Of a stretch of 50,330 nt of DNA, positions 37,654 to 46,623 are shown in pieces. The position numbers and the translations under genes were made by a program. Each line of letters opens with the position of its first letter. The stretch's first letter is position 1. The notes below the pieces were generated by a model. It saw only the letters and a program-made list of their open reading frames with translations, did no database searches and was not told the origin of the DNA. This stretch comes from an uncultured Anderseniella sp. (lineage in GTDB: Bacteria > Pseudomonadota > Alphaproteobacteria > Rhizobiales > Aestuariivirgaceae). The stretch is from the NCBI GenBank assembly GCA_938039915.1, contig CALHUA010000023.1, forward strand, positions 1-50,330. The letters run 5' to 3'.

Positions 37654-38661
37654 ATGACTTCATCCGCCCACGCCGAACACCTTTACCAGACCACGATCAA
37701 GCTTTTCGGCTCGGAGCCGGAACCGCCGTTCGAGGACGAGCGCCGGCTGCTGTCGGACTGGGGTCGTAAATGGGGTGTCGACAATGATGTGGGCAAGATC
37801 CGCTCCATCCTGATGCACCGCCCCGGCCCTGAACTGGGCATGGTGGATCCATCGAAGAAGCTGGAAGAAACCGGTACCTTCGGCGACCTGGAGGAAGGCT
37901 GGTACTGGCAGTCGGACGAAATCCCGCCGGCAGACGACATGCGCGCTCAGCATGACGGACTGGTGGAGGTATTACGTGCCGAAGGTATCGAGGTGCATTT
38001 CCTTGATGGCGGTACGGACCGGTTGTTGAAGGCGTGCTATACGCGCGACCCGGTCATCATGGTCAAGGGTGGCGCAATCGTGTGCCGCATGGCGCCGCGG
38101 ATCCGCCAGGGTGAGGAAGTGGTGGTCACCAGGACACTGGCCAATCTCGGCATTCCGATCCTGCGCACCATTCATTCCAACGGCATGCTGGAAGGCGGCA
38201 GCTTTGCGTGGCTCAACCCGCAAACCGCCGTGGTGGGCCGGTCGATCCGGGTCAATGGCGAGGCCATCAGCCAGCTGGAAGACGTGCTGAAACGCCAGGG
38301 AGTCGACCTGATTGTCGTTGATCTGTGCGGCTACCTGATCCACATCGACGGCGCCTTCGTGATGGTGGATCATGACCTGGCGCTGGTTGACCCGACCCAG
38401 TTGCCGTTCTGGTTTCTGGAGCGCCTGAAAGAGCTGAAAATCCGCACGATCGAGATCACACCCGCCGATAACGGCTGGATCATCAACGGGCTTGCCGTGG
38501 CTCCCGGGCGCTACATCATGGGCGATGGTGCCAGCAACCGTACGCTGGATGCGATACAGCAGGCTGGTGTTGAAATCATCCCTGTCCAGTATGACAAGAT
38601 GCAGCTGAACGGCGGCGGCATTCATTGTTCAACCACGCCTCTGGAACGTGACAGCGTTTGA
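37654..38661 (+). CDS. Amidinotransferase / arginine-deiminase-fold hydrolase
   Basis: The 335-residue product belongs to the guanidino-group modifying superfamily (DDAH, arginine deiminase, amidinotransferase), which attacks a guanidinium carbon through a thiouronium intermediate. The catalytic cysteine is Cys-325 in GGGIHCSTTPLERD, and the histidine is His-230 in YLIHIDGAF. ACYTRDPVIM and NGMLEGGSF supply the acidic guanidine-binding residues. RSILMHRPGPEL near the N-terminus is also typical. Transferase versus hydrolase activity and the substrate cannot be told. The gene follows the DUF1989 gene by 18 bases on the same strand, pointing to one pathway for a guanidino compound. Confidence 0.9.
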   Translation: MTSSAHAEHLYQTTIKLFGSEPEPPFEDERRLLSDWGRKWGVDNDVGKIRSILMHRPGPELGMVDPSKKLEETGTFGDLEEGWYWQSDEIPPADDMRAQHDGLVEVLRAEGIEVHFLDGGTDRLLKACYTRDPVIMVKGGAIVCRMAPRIRQGEEVVVTRTLANLGIPILRTIHSNGMLEGGSFAWLNPQTAVVGRSIRVNGEAISQLEDVLKRQGVDLIVVDLCGYLIHIDGAFVMVDHDLALVDPTQLPFWFLERLKELKIRTIEITPADNGWIINGLAVAPGRYIMGDGASNRTLDAIQQAGVEIIPVQYDKMQLNGGGIHCSTTPLERDSV

Positions 38662-38749
38662 CCACCCGGGCGATGGCATGCCCTCATTTGGATGATCGGT
38701 GCGCGGGTGCTATGACTGATCCCAGACAGCCATTACAGGACACAGGGCC

Positions 38750-39031
38750 ATGAGCGGATTTTTTTCGAAACTATTCGGCGGCGGCGGTGAAAAATCTGCT
38801 CCCGCCTTTGAAACAGAAACCTACAAAGGGTATGTGATCGAGCCTAAGCCAAAAGGCACCAGCGGCACCTACAATATCGCCGGCAGCATTCGCAAGGACG
38901 GCGACCCGGACGGACCGACGCACGACTTCATCCGGGCAGACACCTTCACCTCAACCGAAGAAGCCGCGCGCTTTTCCATCATCAAGGCAAAGCAGATCAT
39001 CGACCAGCAGGGCGACCGTCTGCTGAAATAG
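38750..39031 (+). CDS. HlyU-domain small protein
   Basis: This 93-residue protein matches the HlyU family (PF10115): a short FFSKLFGGG N-terminus, ETYKGYVIEPKPKG, and then SIRKDGDPDGPTHDFIRADTF ending in a helix with AKQIIDQQGDRLL. In Vibrio the name refers to a haemolysin regulator, but that is a different winged-helix protein, and alphaproteobacterial members of this domain have no defined role. AGGACACAGGG lies just upstream of the ATG. It is separated by 88 bases from the amidinotransferase gene and converges on gor with an 11-base gap. Confidence 0.85.
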   Translation: MSGFFSKLFGGGGEKSAPAFETETYKGYVIEPKPKGTSGTYNIAGSIRKDGDPDGPTHDFIRADTFTSTEEAARFSIIKAKQIIDQQGDRLLK

Positions 39032-39042
39032 AACGCAGGATG

Positions 39043-40407
39043 TTACCCGTTCCACTTGGTGCGCATGGTCACCAGTTCTTCTGACGCAGTCGGGTGAACC
39101 GCCATGGTGGAATCAAAGTCCGCCTTGGTCGCGCCCATCTTTACCGAGATGCCCAGCAATTGCGCCATTTCGCCTGCGTCAGGCCCCATGATGTGGCAGC
39201 CCACGACCTTGTCGGATTTCGGCTCCACGATCAGCTTCATCAGCATTCTCTCGTCGCGGCCCGACAAGGTGTGCTTCATCGGACGGAAGGTGGATTTGTA
39301 GATATCCACATCGCCGTATTTGTCGCGCGCCTCTGCTTCGGTCAGGCCCACGGTTCCGATTTCCGGCTGCGAGAATACCGCGGTCGGGATCAGCGAATGG
39401 TCCATCGCGATATCCTTGCCGTTGAACAGGTTGTCGGCAACGGCATGGCCTTCGCGAATGGCCACCGGTGTCAACGCCACACGGTCGGTAACGTCGCCAA
39501 CAGCATAGATGTGGTCAACATTGGTTTTTGAATACTCATCAACCTTGATGGCACCGTTGGCCTTTGTCTCGACGCCGGCATGTTCAAGGCCCAGACCCTG
39601 GGTGTATGGCGCCCGGCCTATGGCGAACATGATCTGACCGGCTTCCAGAACTTCACCGTTCTTGAGCGTGCCTTTCAGCACATCGCCGTCTTTCTCAATT
39701 TTGGTGAAGACTTGCCCAGTTACGACATCAATGCCCTTCTTCTTCATTTCGGCCGTCAGGTGGTCGCGGACATCATCATCAAAGCCGCGCAGGATCTTGT
39801 CGCCGCGATACACCAGGGTCGTGTCGACGCCGAGACCGGCAAAAATACCGGCAAACTCCACCGCAATATACCCGCCTCCGGCAATCACGATGCGCTCTGG
39901 CAACGCTTCCAGGTGAAACGCCTCGTTCGATGTGATCACATGCTCGATGCCGGGCAGTTGCTCATCAACCTTCACGACACCGCCGGTTGCAATCAGAATG
40001 TATTTCGCCGTCACGTGGCGCTGTTCCGCAACCAGAAACACCGAATGGGGATCGCGTATTTCGGCACGCGTGTTGAACAGCTCCACTCCTGCCTTTTCAA
40101 GATTGGTAATGTAAATCTTGTTGAGGCGGTCGATCTCCCTGTCCTTGTTGGAAATCAGGGTCCACCAGTCAAAGGCCACCTTTTTCGTGGACCAGCCGAA
40201 GCCGACGGCATCTTCGAAACTTTCGGCAAAGTGGCTGGCATAGACGAACAGCTTCTTCGGCACGCAACCGCGGATGACGCAGGTCCCGCCATAGCGGTAT
40301 TCTTCCGCAATGCCGACCCTGGCACCATGGGTGGCTGCGATGCGGGCAGCGCGAACGCCGCCGGACCCGCCGCCAATGACGAAGAGATCGTAATCGTACT
40401 CAGACAT
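39043..40407 (-). CDS. gor: Glutathione-disulfide reductase
   Basis: This FAD- and NADPH-dependent oxidoreductase of 454 residues keeps glutathione reduced. The FAD motif IGGGSGGVRAAR is at 11-22. The redox-active disulfide is Cys-43/Cys-48 in GGTCVIRGCVPKKL. The NAD(P)-binding GGGYIAVEFAGIFAGLG is in the middle, and the C-terminal His-438/Glu-443 pair lies in MAVHPTASEE. ATG 40407 gives the standard N-terminus MSEYDYDLFVIGG. It is the last gene of a gabD-rpiA-gor unit, 7 bases downstream of rpiA, linking NADPH-requiring redox balance to pentose phosphate metabolism. Confidence 0.94.
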   Translation of the reverse strand: MSEYDYDLFVIGGGSGGVRAARIAATHGARVGIAEEYRYGGTCVIRGCVPKKLFVYASHFAESFEDAVGFGWSTKKVAFDWWTLISNKDREIDRLNKIYITNLEKAGVELFNTRAEIRDPHSVFLVAEQRHVTAKYILIATGGVVKVDEQLPGIEHVITSNEAFHLEALPERIVIAGGGYIAVEFAGIFAGLGVDTTLVYRGDKILRGFDDDVRDHLTAEMKKKGIDVVTGQVFTKIEKDGDVLKGTLKNGEVLEAGQIMFAIGRAPYTQGLGLEHAGVETKANGAIKVDEYSKTNVDHIYAVGDVTDRVALTPVAIREGHAVADNLFNGKDIAMDHSLIPTAVFSQPEIGTVGLTEAEARDKYGDVDIYKSTFRPMKHTLSGRDERMLMKLIVEPKSDKVVGCHIMGPDAGEMAQLLGISVKMGATKADFDSTMAVHPTASEELVTMRTKWNG

Positions 40408-40414
40408 GGGGTTT

Positions 40415-41107
40415 TTAACTTTCGATAATTTCCAGACCGTCGGGACCACCTAGTATCGCCATGCCGGCCATGCCAATAAACAAGCCGTGATCGACCACAC
40501 CGGGAATTGTAGAGATCACCGACGCCAGCTTCTGGGCATCGGGAATAGTGCCAAAGGCGCAGTCGATGATCACATTGCCATTGTCGGTGACGAACAGTTC
40601 GCCGTCGCGGATGCGCAGGGCCAGCGCGCCATCACATCCGGCCCATTTACCGGCATGTTCCAGCTTCATGGCCGTGGCCTTGACACCGAACGGTACCACT
40701 TCCACCGGCAGCGAAAACGCCCCCAGCGTTTCGACCTTCTTGGTATGATCGGCAATGACGATCATCTGTTTCGACGAGGACGCCACAATCTTCTCGCGAA
40801 GCAGGGCCCCGCCCCCGCCCTTGATCAGGGTCAGGTTCGCGTCCAGTTCGTCAGCCCCGTCAACCGTCAGGTCGAGAACCGGCTCTTCATCGAGCCGGGT
40901 CAGCGGGATGTTGAGCTTTTCCGCCTGTTCACGGGTCGCCTCGGAGGTTGGCACGCAAACGACGTTCAAGCCGTTTGCGACCATTTCTCCAAGCCCTGCA
41001 ACGAACTTCTCGGCCGTGGATCCCGTCCCCAGACCGATCTTCATGCCCTCGCTCACGTGCAGCAATGCCTCGCGTGCGGCGGCCTCCTTGGCTTCGTCAG
41101 GTGTCAC
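40415..41107 (-). CDS. rpiA: Ribose-5-phosphate isomerase A
   Basis: The enzyme interconverts ribose 5-phosphate and ribulose 5-phosphate in the pentose phosphate pathway. Its 230 residues match the family. Motifs are [13 protein letters not shown] (phosphate loop), [11 protein letters not shown] with the catalytic aspartate, and [15 protein letters not shown] with the catalytic lysine. The protein starts [11 protein letters not shown]. The start overlaps the gabD stop by ATGA (41104-41107), and gor follows after 7 bases. Co-transcription with gor appears to be a recurrent alphaproteobacterial arrangement, from memory. Confidence 0.95.
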   Translation of the reverse strand: MTPDEAKEAAAREALLHVSEGMKIGLGTGSTAEKFVAGLGEMVANGLNVVCVPTSEATREQAEKLNIPLTRLDEEPVLDLTVDGADELDANLTLIKGGGGALLREKIVASSSKQMIVIADHTKKVETLGAFSLPVEVVPFGVKATAMKLEHAGKWAGCDGALALRIRDGELFVTDNGNVIIDCAFGTIPDAQKLASVISTIPGVVDHGLFIGMAGMAILGGPDGLEIIES

Positions 41108-42579
41108 GTGTCCAGACCGCCCATCAGCATGTATTTCATTTCCACATACTCCTCGACGCCGTGGATTGAACCCTCACGGCCAATACCGGATTCCTTGACG
41201 CCGCCAAAAGGTGCGACCTCGGTGGAAATGATGCCTTCATTGATGCCGACAATGCCGTAATCCAACCCTTCGCCAACACGCCAGACCCGGCCGATGTCGC
41301 GGGTGTAGAAGTAGCAGGCCAGTCCGAATTCGGTATCGTTCGCCATCTTGATGGCTTCTTCTTCGGTCTTGAACCGGAACAGCGGTGCCACGGGACCGAA
41401 CGTCTCCTCGCGGGTTACCTTCATTTCCGTGGTGACATCGCGCAGGATGGTCAATTCATGAAAATTGCCGCCCAGAGCCTTGCCGCCGGACACGACGCTT
41501 GCGCCTTTCTCAACGGCATCCTGGATGTGCTCCTGCACCTTGTCGACGCCGGCCTGGTTGATCAGCGGCCCGGTGGTCACACCGTCCTTGGTACCGTCAC
41601 CGACGACCATCTTGTCCACCGCTTCCTTCAGTTTGGCGGCAAACGCGTCATAGACACCGTCCTGTACAAGCAGGCGGTTGGCACAAACGCAGGTCTGCCC
41701 GGCATTGCGGTACTTCGACGCCATGGCACCGGCAACGGCTGCATCCAGATCGGCATCGTCAAACACGATAAACGGGGCGTTGCCGCCCAGTTCCATGCCG
41801 ACTTTCTTCACCGTGTCGGCACACTGCTTCATCAGCACCTTGCCGATCTCCGTGGAGCCGGTGAAGGTGACCATCTTGATGATCGGGTTGGACGTCATTT
41901 CACCGCCGATATCCGAGGCCTTGCCGGTCACCACATTGATGATCCCGGCCGGAATGCCGGCGCGCTCGGCCAGTTCGCACAGGGACAGCGCGGACAGAGG
42001 TGTCTCCGAAGCCGGCTTGATGACGATGCTGCAGCCCACGCCGAGAGCCGGGCCCGCCTTGCGGGTGATCATGGCGTTTGGGAAATTCCACGGCGTGATG
42101 GCGGCAACGACGCCGACCGGCTGGCGGGTGACCACGATACGGGCATCCGCCTTGTGGCTCGGGATAGTCTCGCCGTAAATGCGTTTGGCTTCTTCGGCAA
42201 AAAATTCAATGAACGAGGCGCCGTAGGCAATTTCGCCACGCGACTCTGCCAGCGGCTTGCCCTGCTCAGCCGTCATGATCTGGGCCAGGTCTTCCTGGTT
42301 TTCCATGATCAGGTTGTACCAGGTGCGCATGATGTTGCAGCGTTCCTTGGCGGTTCTGGCGGCCCAGTCGGCCATGGCACGCTCAGCTGCGTCAATGGCC
42401 TGTCTGGTTTCTGCAACACCCAGCTTCGGCACCGAGGCAATCACGTCGCCTGACGCCGGGTTGGTGACCTCAATGGTATCGTCGCCGGAGACCCACTTGC
42501 CGTCAATATAGCACTGCTCTTTCAGCAGTGACTTGTCCTTCAGAATATCTTTCAGAGCCTGGGTTTTGATTGCGTCCAT
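41104..42579 (-). CDS. gabD: Succinate-semialdehyde dehydrogenase (aldehyde dehydrogenase family)
   Basis: The 491-residue enzyme oxidises succinate semialdehyde to succinate with NAD(P), completing GABA breakdown. The catalytic cysteine is Cys-297 in [11 protein letters not shown], the general base lies in MELGGNAPF, and the coenzyme segment is TPWNFPNAM with [17 protein letters not shown] with a second cysteine two residues on is the pattern of bacterial and human SSADH, where it acts as a redox switch. ATG 42579 has GAGG 8 bases upstream and gives the family N-terminus; the frame continues upstream without similarity. Other short-chain semialdehydes such as glutarate semialdehyde are possible substrates. 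It is the first gene of the gabD-rpiA-gor unit. Confidence 0.9.
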   Translation of the reverse strand: MDAIKTQALKDILKDKSLLKEQCYIDGKWVSGDDTIEVTNPASGDVIASVPKLGVAETRQAIDAAERAMADWAARTAKERCNIMRTWYNLIMENQEDLAQIMTAEQGKPLAESRGEIAYGASFIEFFAEEAKRIYGETIPSHKADARIVVTRQPVGVVAAITPWNFPNAMITRKAGPALGVGCSIVIKPASETPLSALSLCELAERAGIPAGIINVVTGKASDIGGEMTSNPIIKMVTFTGSTEIGKVLMKQCADTVKKVGMELGGNAPFIVFDDADLDAAVAGAMASKYRNAGQTCVCANRLLVQDGVYDAFAAKLKEAVDKMVVGDGTKDGVTTGPLINQAGVDKVQEHIQDAVEKGASVVSGGKALGGNFHELTILRDVTTEMKVTREETFGPVAPLFRFKTEEEAIKMANDTEFGLACYFYTRDIGRVWRVGEGLDYGIVGINEGIISTEVAPFGGVKESGIGREGSIHGVEEYVEMKYMLMGGLDT

Positions 42580-42758
42580 TTCGGTGACCTCCTCACTTAC
42601 AGGTGTGTTGGCAGGCGGTGTAGCATGGCCTGCGTCACACTCCAAGCACATCAGGTTGCATCCTGGCCGTATCCAACGCATACCTGCAGCAACGAACAAA
42701 CAGAGCAACATGCGGACCGGTCGTGTCACCTGATTGCACAATGTTCCTGCGAGGTAAA

Positions 42759-43436
42759 ATGACGAAATCTGCAGTAATTTTCGATCTGGACGGAACACTG
42801 GTCGATACGGCACCGGATCTGTGGGGTGCCACCAACCATGTCCTGAAGGCACACGGACGGCGAGAGGTATCGCTGGACGATGTCTACGACATGGTCGGCA
42901 TGGGTGCCAAGAAGCTCATTGAACGCGGTTTCGAACGTACCGGCGACCCTGCCCGTGCCGACATGATCGACATCCTGTTTCGCCAGTTCATCGATTTTTA
43001 CTCCGCCAACATCACCGCCCGGTCACAGCCCTATCCCGGCGTCCTGGCACTGCTTGATGAACTGAAGGCCCGCGGCGTCGGGCTTGCCGTGTGCACCAAC
43101 AAGCTGGAACGCCTGTCAGTCAAACTGATCAACGGCCTCGACATGGCTCATTATTTCTCGGCGATCATCGGACCGGATACGACCGGTGTTGCAAAGCCTG
43201 ATCCAAGACCCTTGTTTGCAGCCATCAAGGCAACCGGCTGTGTGCGGTCCCGCGCCATCATGATCGGCGACAGCGCCACCGATATCCGCACCGCACAGGC
43301 TGCGGCCATACCCGTTGTCGCGGTCAGTTTCGGCTATACCCACACTCACGTGTCGGCGTTTGAACCTGATCACATTGTGGATCATTTTGACGAAGTTCTG
43401 CCGATACTGGACGGCCTGTTTGCAGCGCACGTCTAG
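42759..43436 (+). CDS. gph: Phosphoglycolate phosphatase (HAD family)
   Basis: This 225-residue HAD-superfamily phosphatase removes phosphate from 2-phosphoglycolate, a by-product of DNA repair or of Rubisco. Motif I is FDLDGTLVDTAPDL (Asp-9 nucleophile, Asp-11), motif II lies in VCTNKLERL, the lysine motif in GVAKPDPRPL, and motif IV is GDSATDI. The cap contains the NHVL and GMGAKKLIERG region typical of Gph. ATG 42759 has GAGGT only 4-5 bases upstream; ATG 42741 is an alternative. It is divergent from gabD with about 180 bases between starts. Related HAD enzymes act on other small phosphates. Confidence 0.88.
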   Translation: MTKSAVIFDLDGTLVDTAPDLWGATNHVLKAHGRREVSLDDVYDMVGMGAKKLIERGFERTGDPARADMIDILFRQFIDFYSANITARSQPYPGVLALLDELKARGVGLAVCTNKLERLSVKLINGLDMAHYFSAIIGPDTTGVAKPDPRPLFAAIKATGCVRSRAIMIGDSATDIRTAQAAAIPVVAVSFGYTHTHVSAFEPDHIVDHFDEVLPILDGLFAAHV

Positions 43437-43670
43437 GGTCAATGTCCATTGATCCGAAAAACAGCGAACGACTGCTGTGCGAACACTTTGATCTCTAGGA
43501 CCGGAAAACCGGATGGTCGATCCGCGACATGTGAGGCTTAGGCGCATTGCGCTAACAATAACTTGTCCGCGCCTAGCAAGACGGGGGTTTTTAGCACTGG
43601 TGAAAACACATATGTCTTGTTTTTCGAATTTCATCGCGAAAAACACACGCCCCGGCAACTGTCCAGTTTC

Positions 43671-44990
43671 TCAAGTGGTGGCAGTACCGGCAAGTCTGAA
43701 CACTTCTACGGGCTCGCGAATTCCCTTTAGGTGAATTTCGCCTCTGGATTCAATTTGAAAGTCATCCTCCACTGCGACACCGGCCCGCGGACTGAGAAGG
43801 ATTTCGCCATCTTCTGCCTCATCGCATAGTCGGGAAGCCAAGTTGATCGCTGTGCCTGAAGCCGTATAGTCAAACCGTCCTTCAAAACCGACCATTCCGA
43901 CCGTCGCATAGCCTAACGAGACACCGACGCCAAAACCTAACCGGTAGCCCAGACGTTTCCATTGCCTGGACAATTCTGCCATCCGTTCACGCATGGCGAC
44001 GGCAAGCTTGACTGCGTCACCGGCCGGATCATCACAGGGCAACGGATCGTTGAACAACACCATGATACCATCGCCCATACGGTGATCAACTCCCGCACCG
44101 TGAGCATTGATGAGTTTGCCCATTTCTTCGTGATAGGTTTGGAGGATCTCGATGGTCTCCTCCGGTTCGGCAGTCTCGCAAAATGCCGTGAAACCGCGGA
44201 TATCGCAAAATAGAACTCCCAACAGTGCGCGATGGCTGGACAACATCTCATCTGAGCCCTGGCTGATCACGGTGTCGGCCACGGCAGGAGGCAAAAAGCG
44301 CTTCAATCGGCCCATCCGCTCGATCTCACCAACCTGCTCTTCGACCCGATTCCCGAGTTCCGCGTTTAGGGTTTCGAGTGCTTTGAATTGGCGGGCATTC
44401 TCAATGGCGATCACGGCCTGTGCGGCAAAACTCTCAATCAACGAGACGTCATCCGCAGTGAAGGGTTGCACCTCCCGACGATAGAGGATGATGGCACCCA
44501 AGGGCAAACTGCGTTGGATCAACGGCACGCCCAATACCGAACGCGCGCCCTCAACATCGACCATCTGCCGTCGCCGGGGATCGCCCTTGCGGTAGGTCTC
44601 ATCGTCTTTGATGTCGTCTTGACGCACGATCTGTCCGTCGGCAATCGGGCGCACAGCCACCAGTTCGGTGCGTGATATTGGCTCAATGAACCCGTCGAGG
44701 ATACTTCCGAATTCAGACCTTGTGCCACGATGGGCGGGGATCAAAACACTGGTACGTTCAACATTTGCGAGTGACAGGAATGCAAGCGGCGCATTGCACA
44801 ATCGCGAGGCATTTTCGAGTATAGCCTCGAAAACCGGTTGCTCGTTGTCACGGCTTTCGCTGATGACTTCAAGAATCTCGCGGGTCGCTGCCTCACGTTC
44901 CCGCATACATTCAGCTTCAGTGCGCAGGCTGACTATTTCACCGTCTGTTGATTGGCCTTCCAACTGATTTGCTCCCAAATCGCTTTGCAT
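43671..44990 (-). CDS. GAF domain-containing class III adenylate/guanylate cyclase
   Basis: The 439-residue cytosolic protein begins with a short coiled segment (about 1-45), then a GAF sensor domain (about 45-205; LCNAPLAFLSLA, ARSVLGVPLI, SFAAQAVIAIENARQF). A second coiled linker leads into a class III cyclase domain (about 250-430). Metal-binding aspartates are Asp-263 in FCDIRGF and Asp-307 in MGDGIM. FDYTASGTAINLASRL holds the transition-state Asn and Arg. It should make cAMP (cGMP less likely) in response to a ligand or redox cue bound by GAF. It stands alone, with about 230 bases on one side and 290 on the other lacking genes. Confidence 0.88.
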   Translation of the reverse strand: MQSDLGANQLEGQSTDGEIVSLRTEAECMREREAATREILEVISESRDNEQPVFEAILENASRLCNAPLAFLSLANVERTSVLIPAHRGTRSEFGSILDGFIEPISRTELVAVRPIADGQIVRQDDIKDDETYRKGDPRRRQMVDVEGARSVLGVPLIQRSLPLGAIILYRREVQPFTADDVSLIESFAAQAVIAIENARQFKALETLNAELGNRVEEQVGEIERMGRLKRFLPPAVADTVISQGSDEMLSSHRALLGVLFCDIRGFTAFCETAEPEETIEILQTYHEEMGKLINAHGAGVDHRMGDGIMVLFNDPLPCDDPAGDAVKLAVAMRERMAELSRQWKRLGYRLGFGVGVSLGYATVGMVGFEGRFDYTASGTAINLASRLCDEAEDGEILLSPRAGVAVEDDFQIESRGEIHLKGIREPVEVFRLAGTATT

Positions 44991-45283
44991 TGCAGGAATA
45001 CACGGTAAGACGTTTCATGACTATCTCCCTCTGGGACCGGACTCTATACTAAAGCTAGTTGAGACACGAAAACCAATGGATACTTACGCCAAGAGGACGA
45101 AGGAGTTTCTTTGGACCTTCGGACTTTCGTTTGTCAAAAGTGGTTCAACTATTTACGTTAAATTTCTTTGGAATTCCCGCATCAACAACGCTGCTCGAAA
45201 ATTGAAAATGAGCTCGAAGCAGCCATTGCGGGCTTGATTATTCAATGGGTTCTGCACCCGGTCCAGGTCGTGGCCAATTGAAC

Positions 45284-45526
45284 CTATCTGTACGCGTCCA
45301 CGAAGTTTTTAAGAATCTGGCCCGGCACCTGAACATCCTGCTGGTGGCAGAACTCGATGACCCTGTCAGCATCCGAAGGTGGAAAATATCCCTTGTCCTT
45401 GTAGACCTTGACGCGCGTCTCAAACAGCTTGCTGTCGGCCTCGGGGTGAAACTGGGTGGCGTAGACATTGGTCTTTTAGCGGATCATCTGGTCGGGGCAC
45501 GGGGCGGACGCCCGCAGGTCGACCCC
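45284..45526 (-). pseudogene. Degraded fragment of a class I glutamine amidotransferase gene
   Basis: Read on the minus strand, this stretch aligns with the last 80 codons of the glutamine amidotransferase gene at 50020-50330. A hand count gives about 30 differences in about 230 bases. It keeps YATQFHPEAD, GYFPPSDADR and the same final residues KNFVDAYR with a TAG stop at 45284-45286. An in-frame TAA at 45476-45478 replaces the tyrosine codon of the intact copy (MIRYKTNV), and similarity stops near 45526, so the nucleophile-cysteine half is gone. Similarity continues for a few bases past the stop (TGGCCAAT). It is therefore a decayed duplicate, not a functional gene. Confidence 0.8.
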
Positions 45527-45582
45527 GTGTAGCCGTCGCCTTGTTTTCGGCGACACTATGGCGTGTACCTCACCCTCGACCA

Positions 45583-46503
45583 TCAGCCATCTGCTTGCGC
45601 ATCACCGGTGCGTTTGAATACGTTAGACAGCACCCCGGACCCCAGCAGTATTGCTGTCAGGACAAGGGCCAGGCCAAAGACAAGTGGCCACGTGACGGTT
45701 TCTCCGATCAGCAGGACACCCAGGACCATTGCCATGATTGGGTTGAGAGAAATGTAAAGAACCGGCATTGACGGAGGAAGCCAGCGCAGCGCCCATGTAA
45801 ACAGCGCGAACTGGATCGCCCCTGCGAAGGTGCCAAGAAATATAACAGCCATCCAACCGTTCGCGCTGAAACCGGGGACACCGGGAAATCCGGTTGTGAC
45901 CAACGACAGAACCAAAAGAGCCAATGCGCCAAACATCATCGCAATGGCCGTCACAAACAGGGGCCCATGTTTCATCAGGCTGGCCCGGCTGAACACGGAA
46001 TAAAGCGCGGCGCAAAAAACCCCCAGGAGCATCGCCGCATCACCGAAAAGAGTGCCATCGGGAGACACATTCATAGCGGCTGGCCCAAACACGATGGCAA
46101 TGCCAACAAACGCAATGGCAACGCTTGCAATCTTGCGCGCTGTCATTGTTTCACGCCCAAAGATCGCCGCAACGATCAGCGTTTGAATGGGCACCGTTGC
46201 CAGCCCCACTGCGCCTCGCGCAGCCGGAATGACTTCCAATGCAGCATTGAAGCCCCAAGTGAACAGGCAGAAGAACAGCAGGCCAAGTACAGCGATTTTT
46301 CCGAATTCTGATGCTGACACCCGCTCTTTTGGCCAAATGAACGGCAAGAGGGGCAGGAAACAAAGTGATCCGATCAGATAACGGTAAAAGGCAAGAGAGA
46401 TTGGGTCTGTCTCGCCAATGACAAAGCGGGTGGCTACGACGGCGGTGCCTGCACTGAGCGCTGCAACAGCCGCGGCAAGATGCGCTAAAATGGTTTTGTT
46501 CAT
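45583..46503 (-). CDS. EamA/DMT-family transporter
   Basis: The 306-residue inner-membrane protein has about ten helices in two EamA repeats. It begins with AALSAGTAVVATRFVIGETDP, a normal first DMT helix, and the end of repeat two carries LNPIMAMVLGVLLIGE. AGGA lies 8 bases before the ATG. It is divergently paired with an HxlR-type regulator, and the spacer holds a perfect palindrome, so it is probably an inducible or derepressible exporter of a toxic or signalling small molecule. It is the fourth DMT transporter in this window and unrelated in position to the others. The substrate is unknown. Confidence 0.88.
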   Translation of the reverse strand: MNKTILAHLAAAVAALSAGTAVVATRFVIGETDPISLAFYRYLIGSLCFLPLLPFIWPKERVSASEFGKIAVLGLLFFCLFTWGFNAALEVIPAARGAVGLATVPIQTLIVAAIFGRETMTARKIASVAIAFVGIAIVFGPAAMNVSPDGTLFGDAAMLLGVFCAALYSVFSRASLMKHGPLFVTAIAMMFGALALLVLSLVTTGFPGVPGFSANGWMAVIFLGTFAGAIQFALFTWALRWLPPSMPVLYISLNPIMAMVLGVLLIGETVTWPLVFGLALVLTAILLGSGVLSNVFKRTGDAQADG

Positions 46504-46529
46504 GCAGTTGATCCTGGTTGACAGCCGTT

Positions 46530-46546
46530 ACTTTCAATTTGAAAGT
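46530..46546. promoter_or_regulatory. Perfect palindrome, candidate HxlR operator
   Basis: ACTTTCAA-T-TTGAAAGT is a perfect 8+1+8 inverted repeat, extended with one mismatch to GTTACTTTC...GAAAGTTAC. It lies 26 bases upstream of the transporter start at 46503 and about 78 before the regulator ATG at 46624. HxlR-type dimers bind such symmetric sites. The right arm contains TTGAAA, which could be part of a -35 element toward the regulator. Confidence 0.6.
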
Positions 46547-46623
46547 TACCTGTTAAGGCCAACACTTTAAAAATGCAAGTCACTATGTTAGGATCAGAAC
46601 GCATTAGAAGGAACGGACAGACA

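Noticed and set aside
45076-45237. A 53-codon frame between the cyclase gene and the amidotransferase fragment
   Set aside because: It has an ATG and ends cleanly, but no ribosome-binding site, no family resemblance, and sits in AT-rich decayed-looking sequence. Kept only as a remote possibility.
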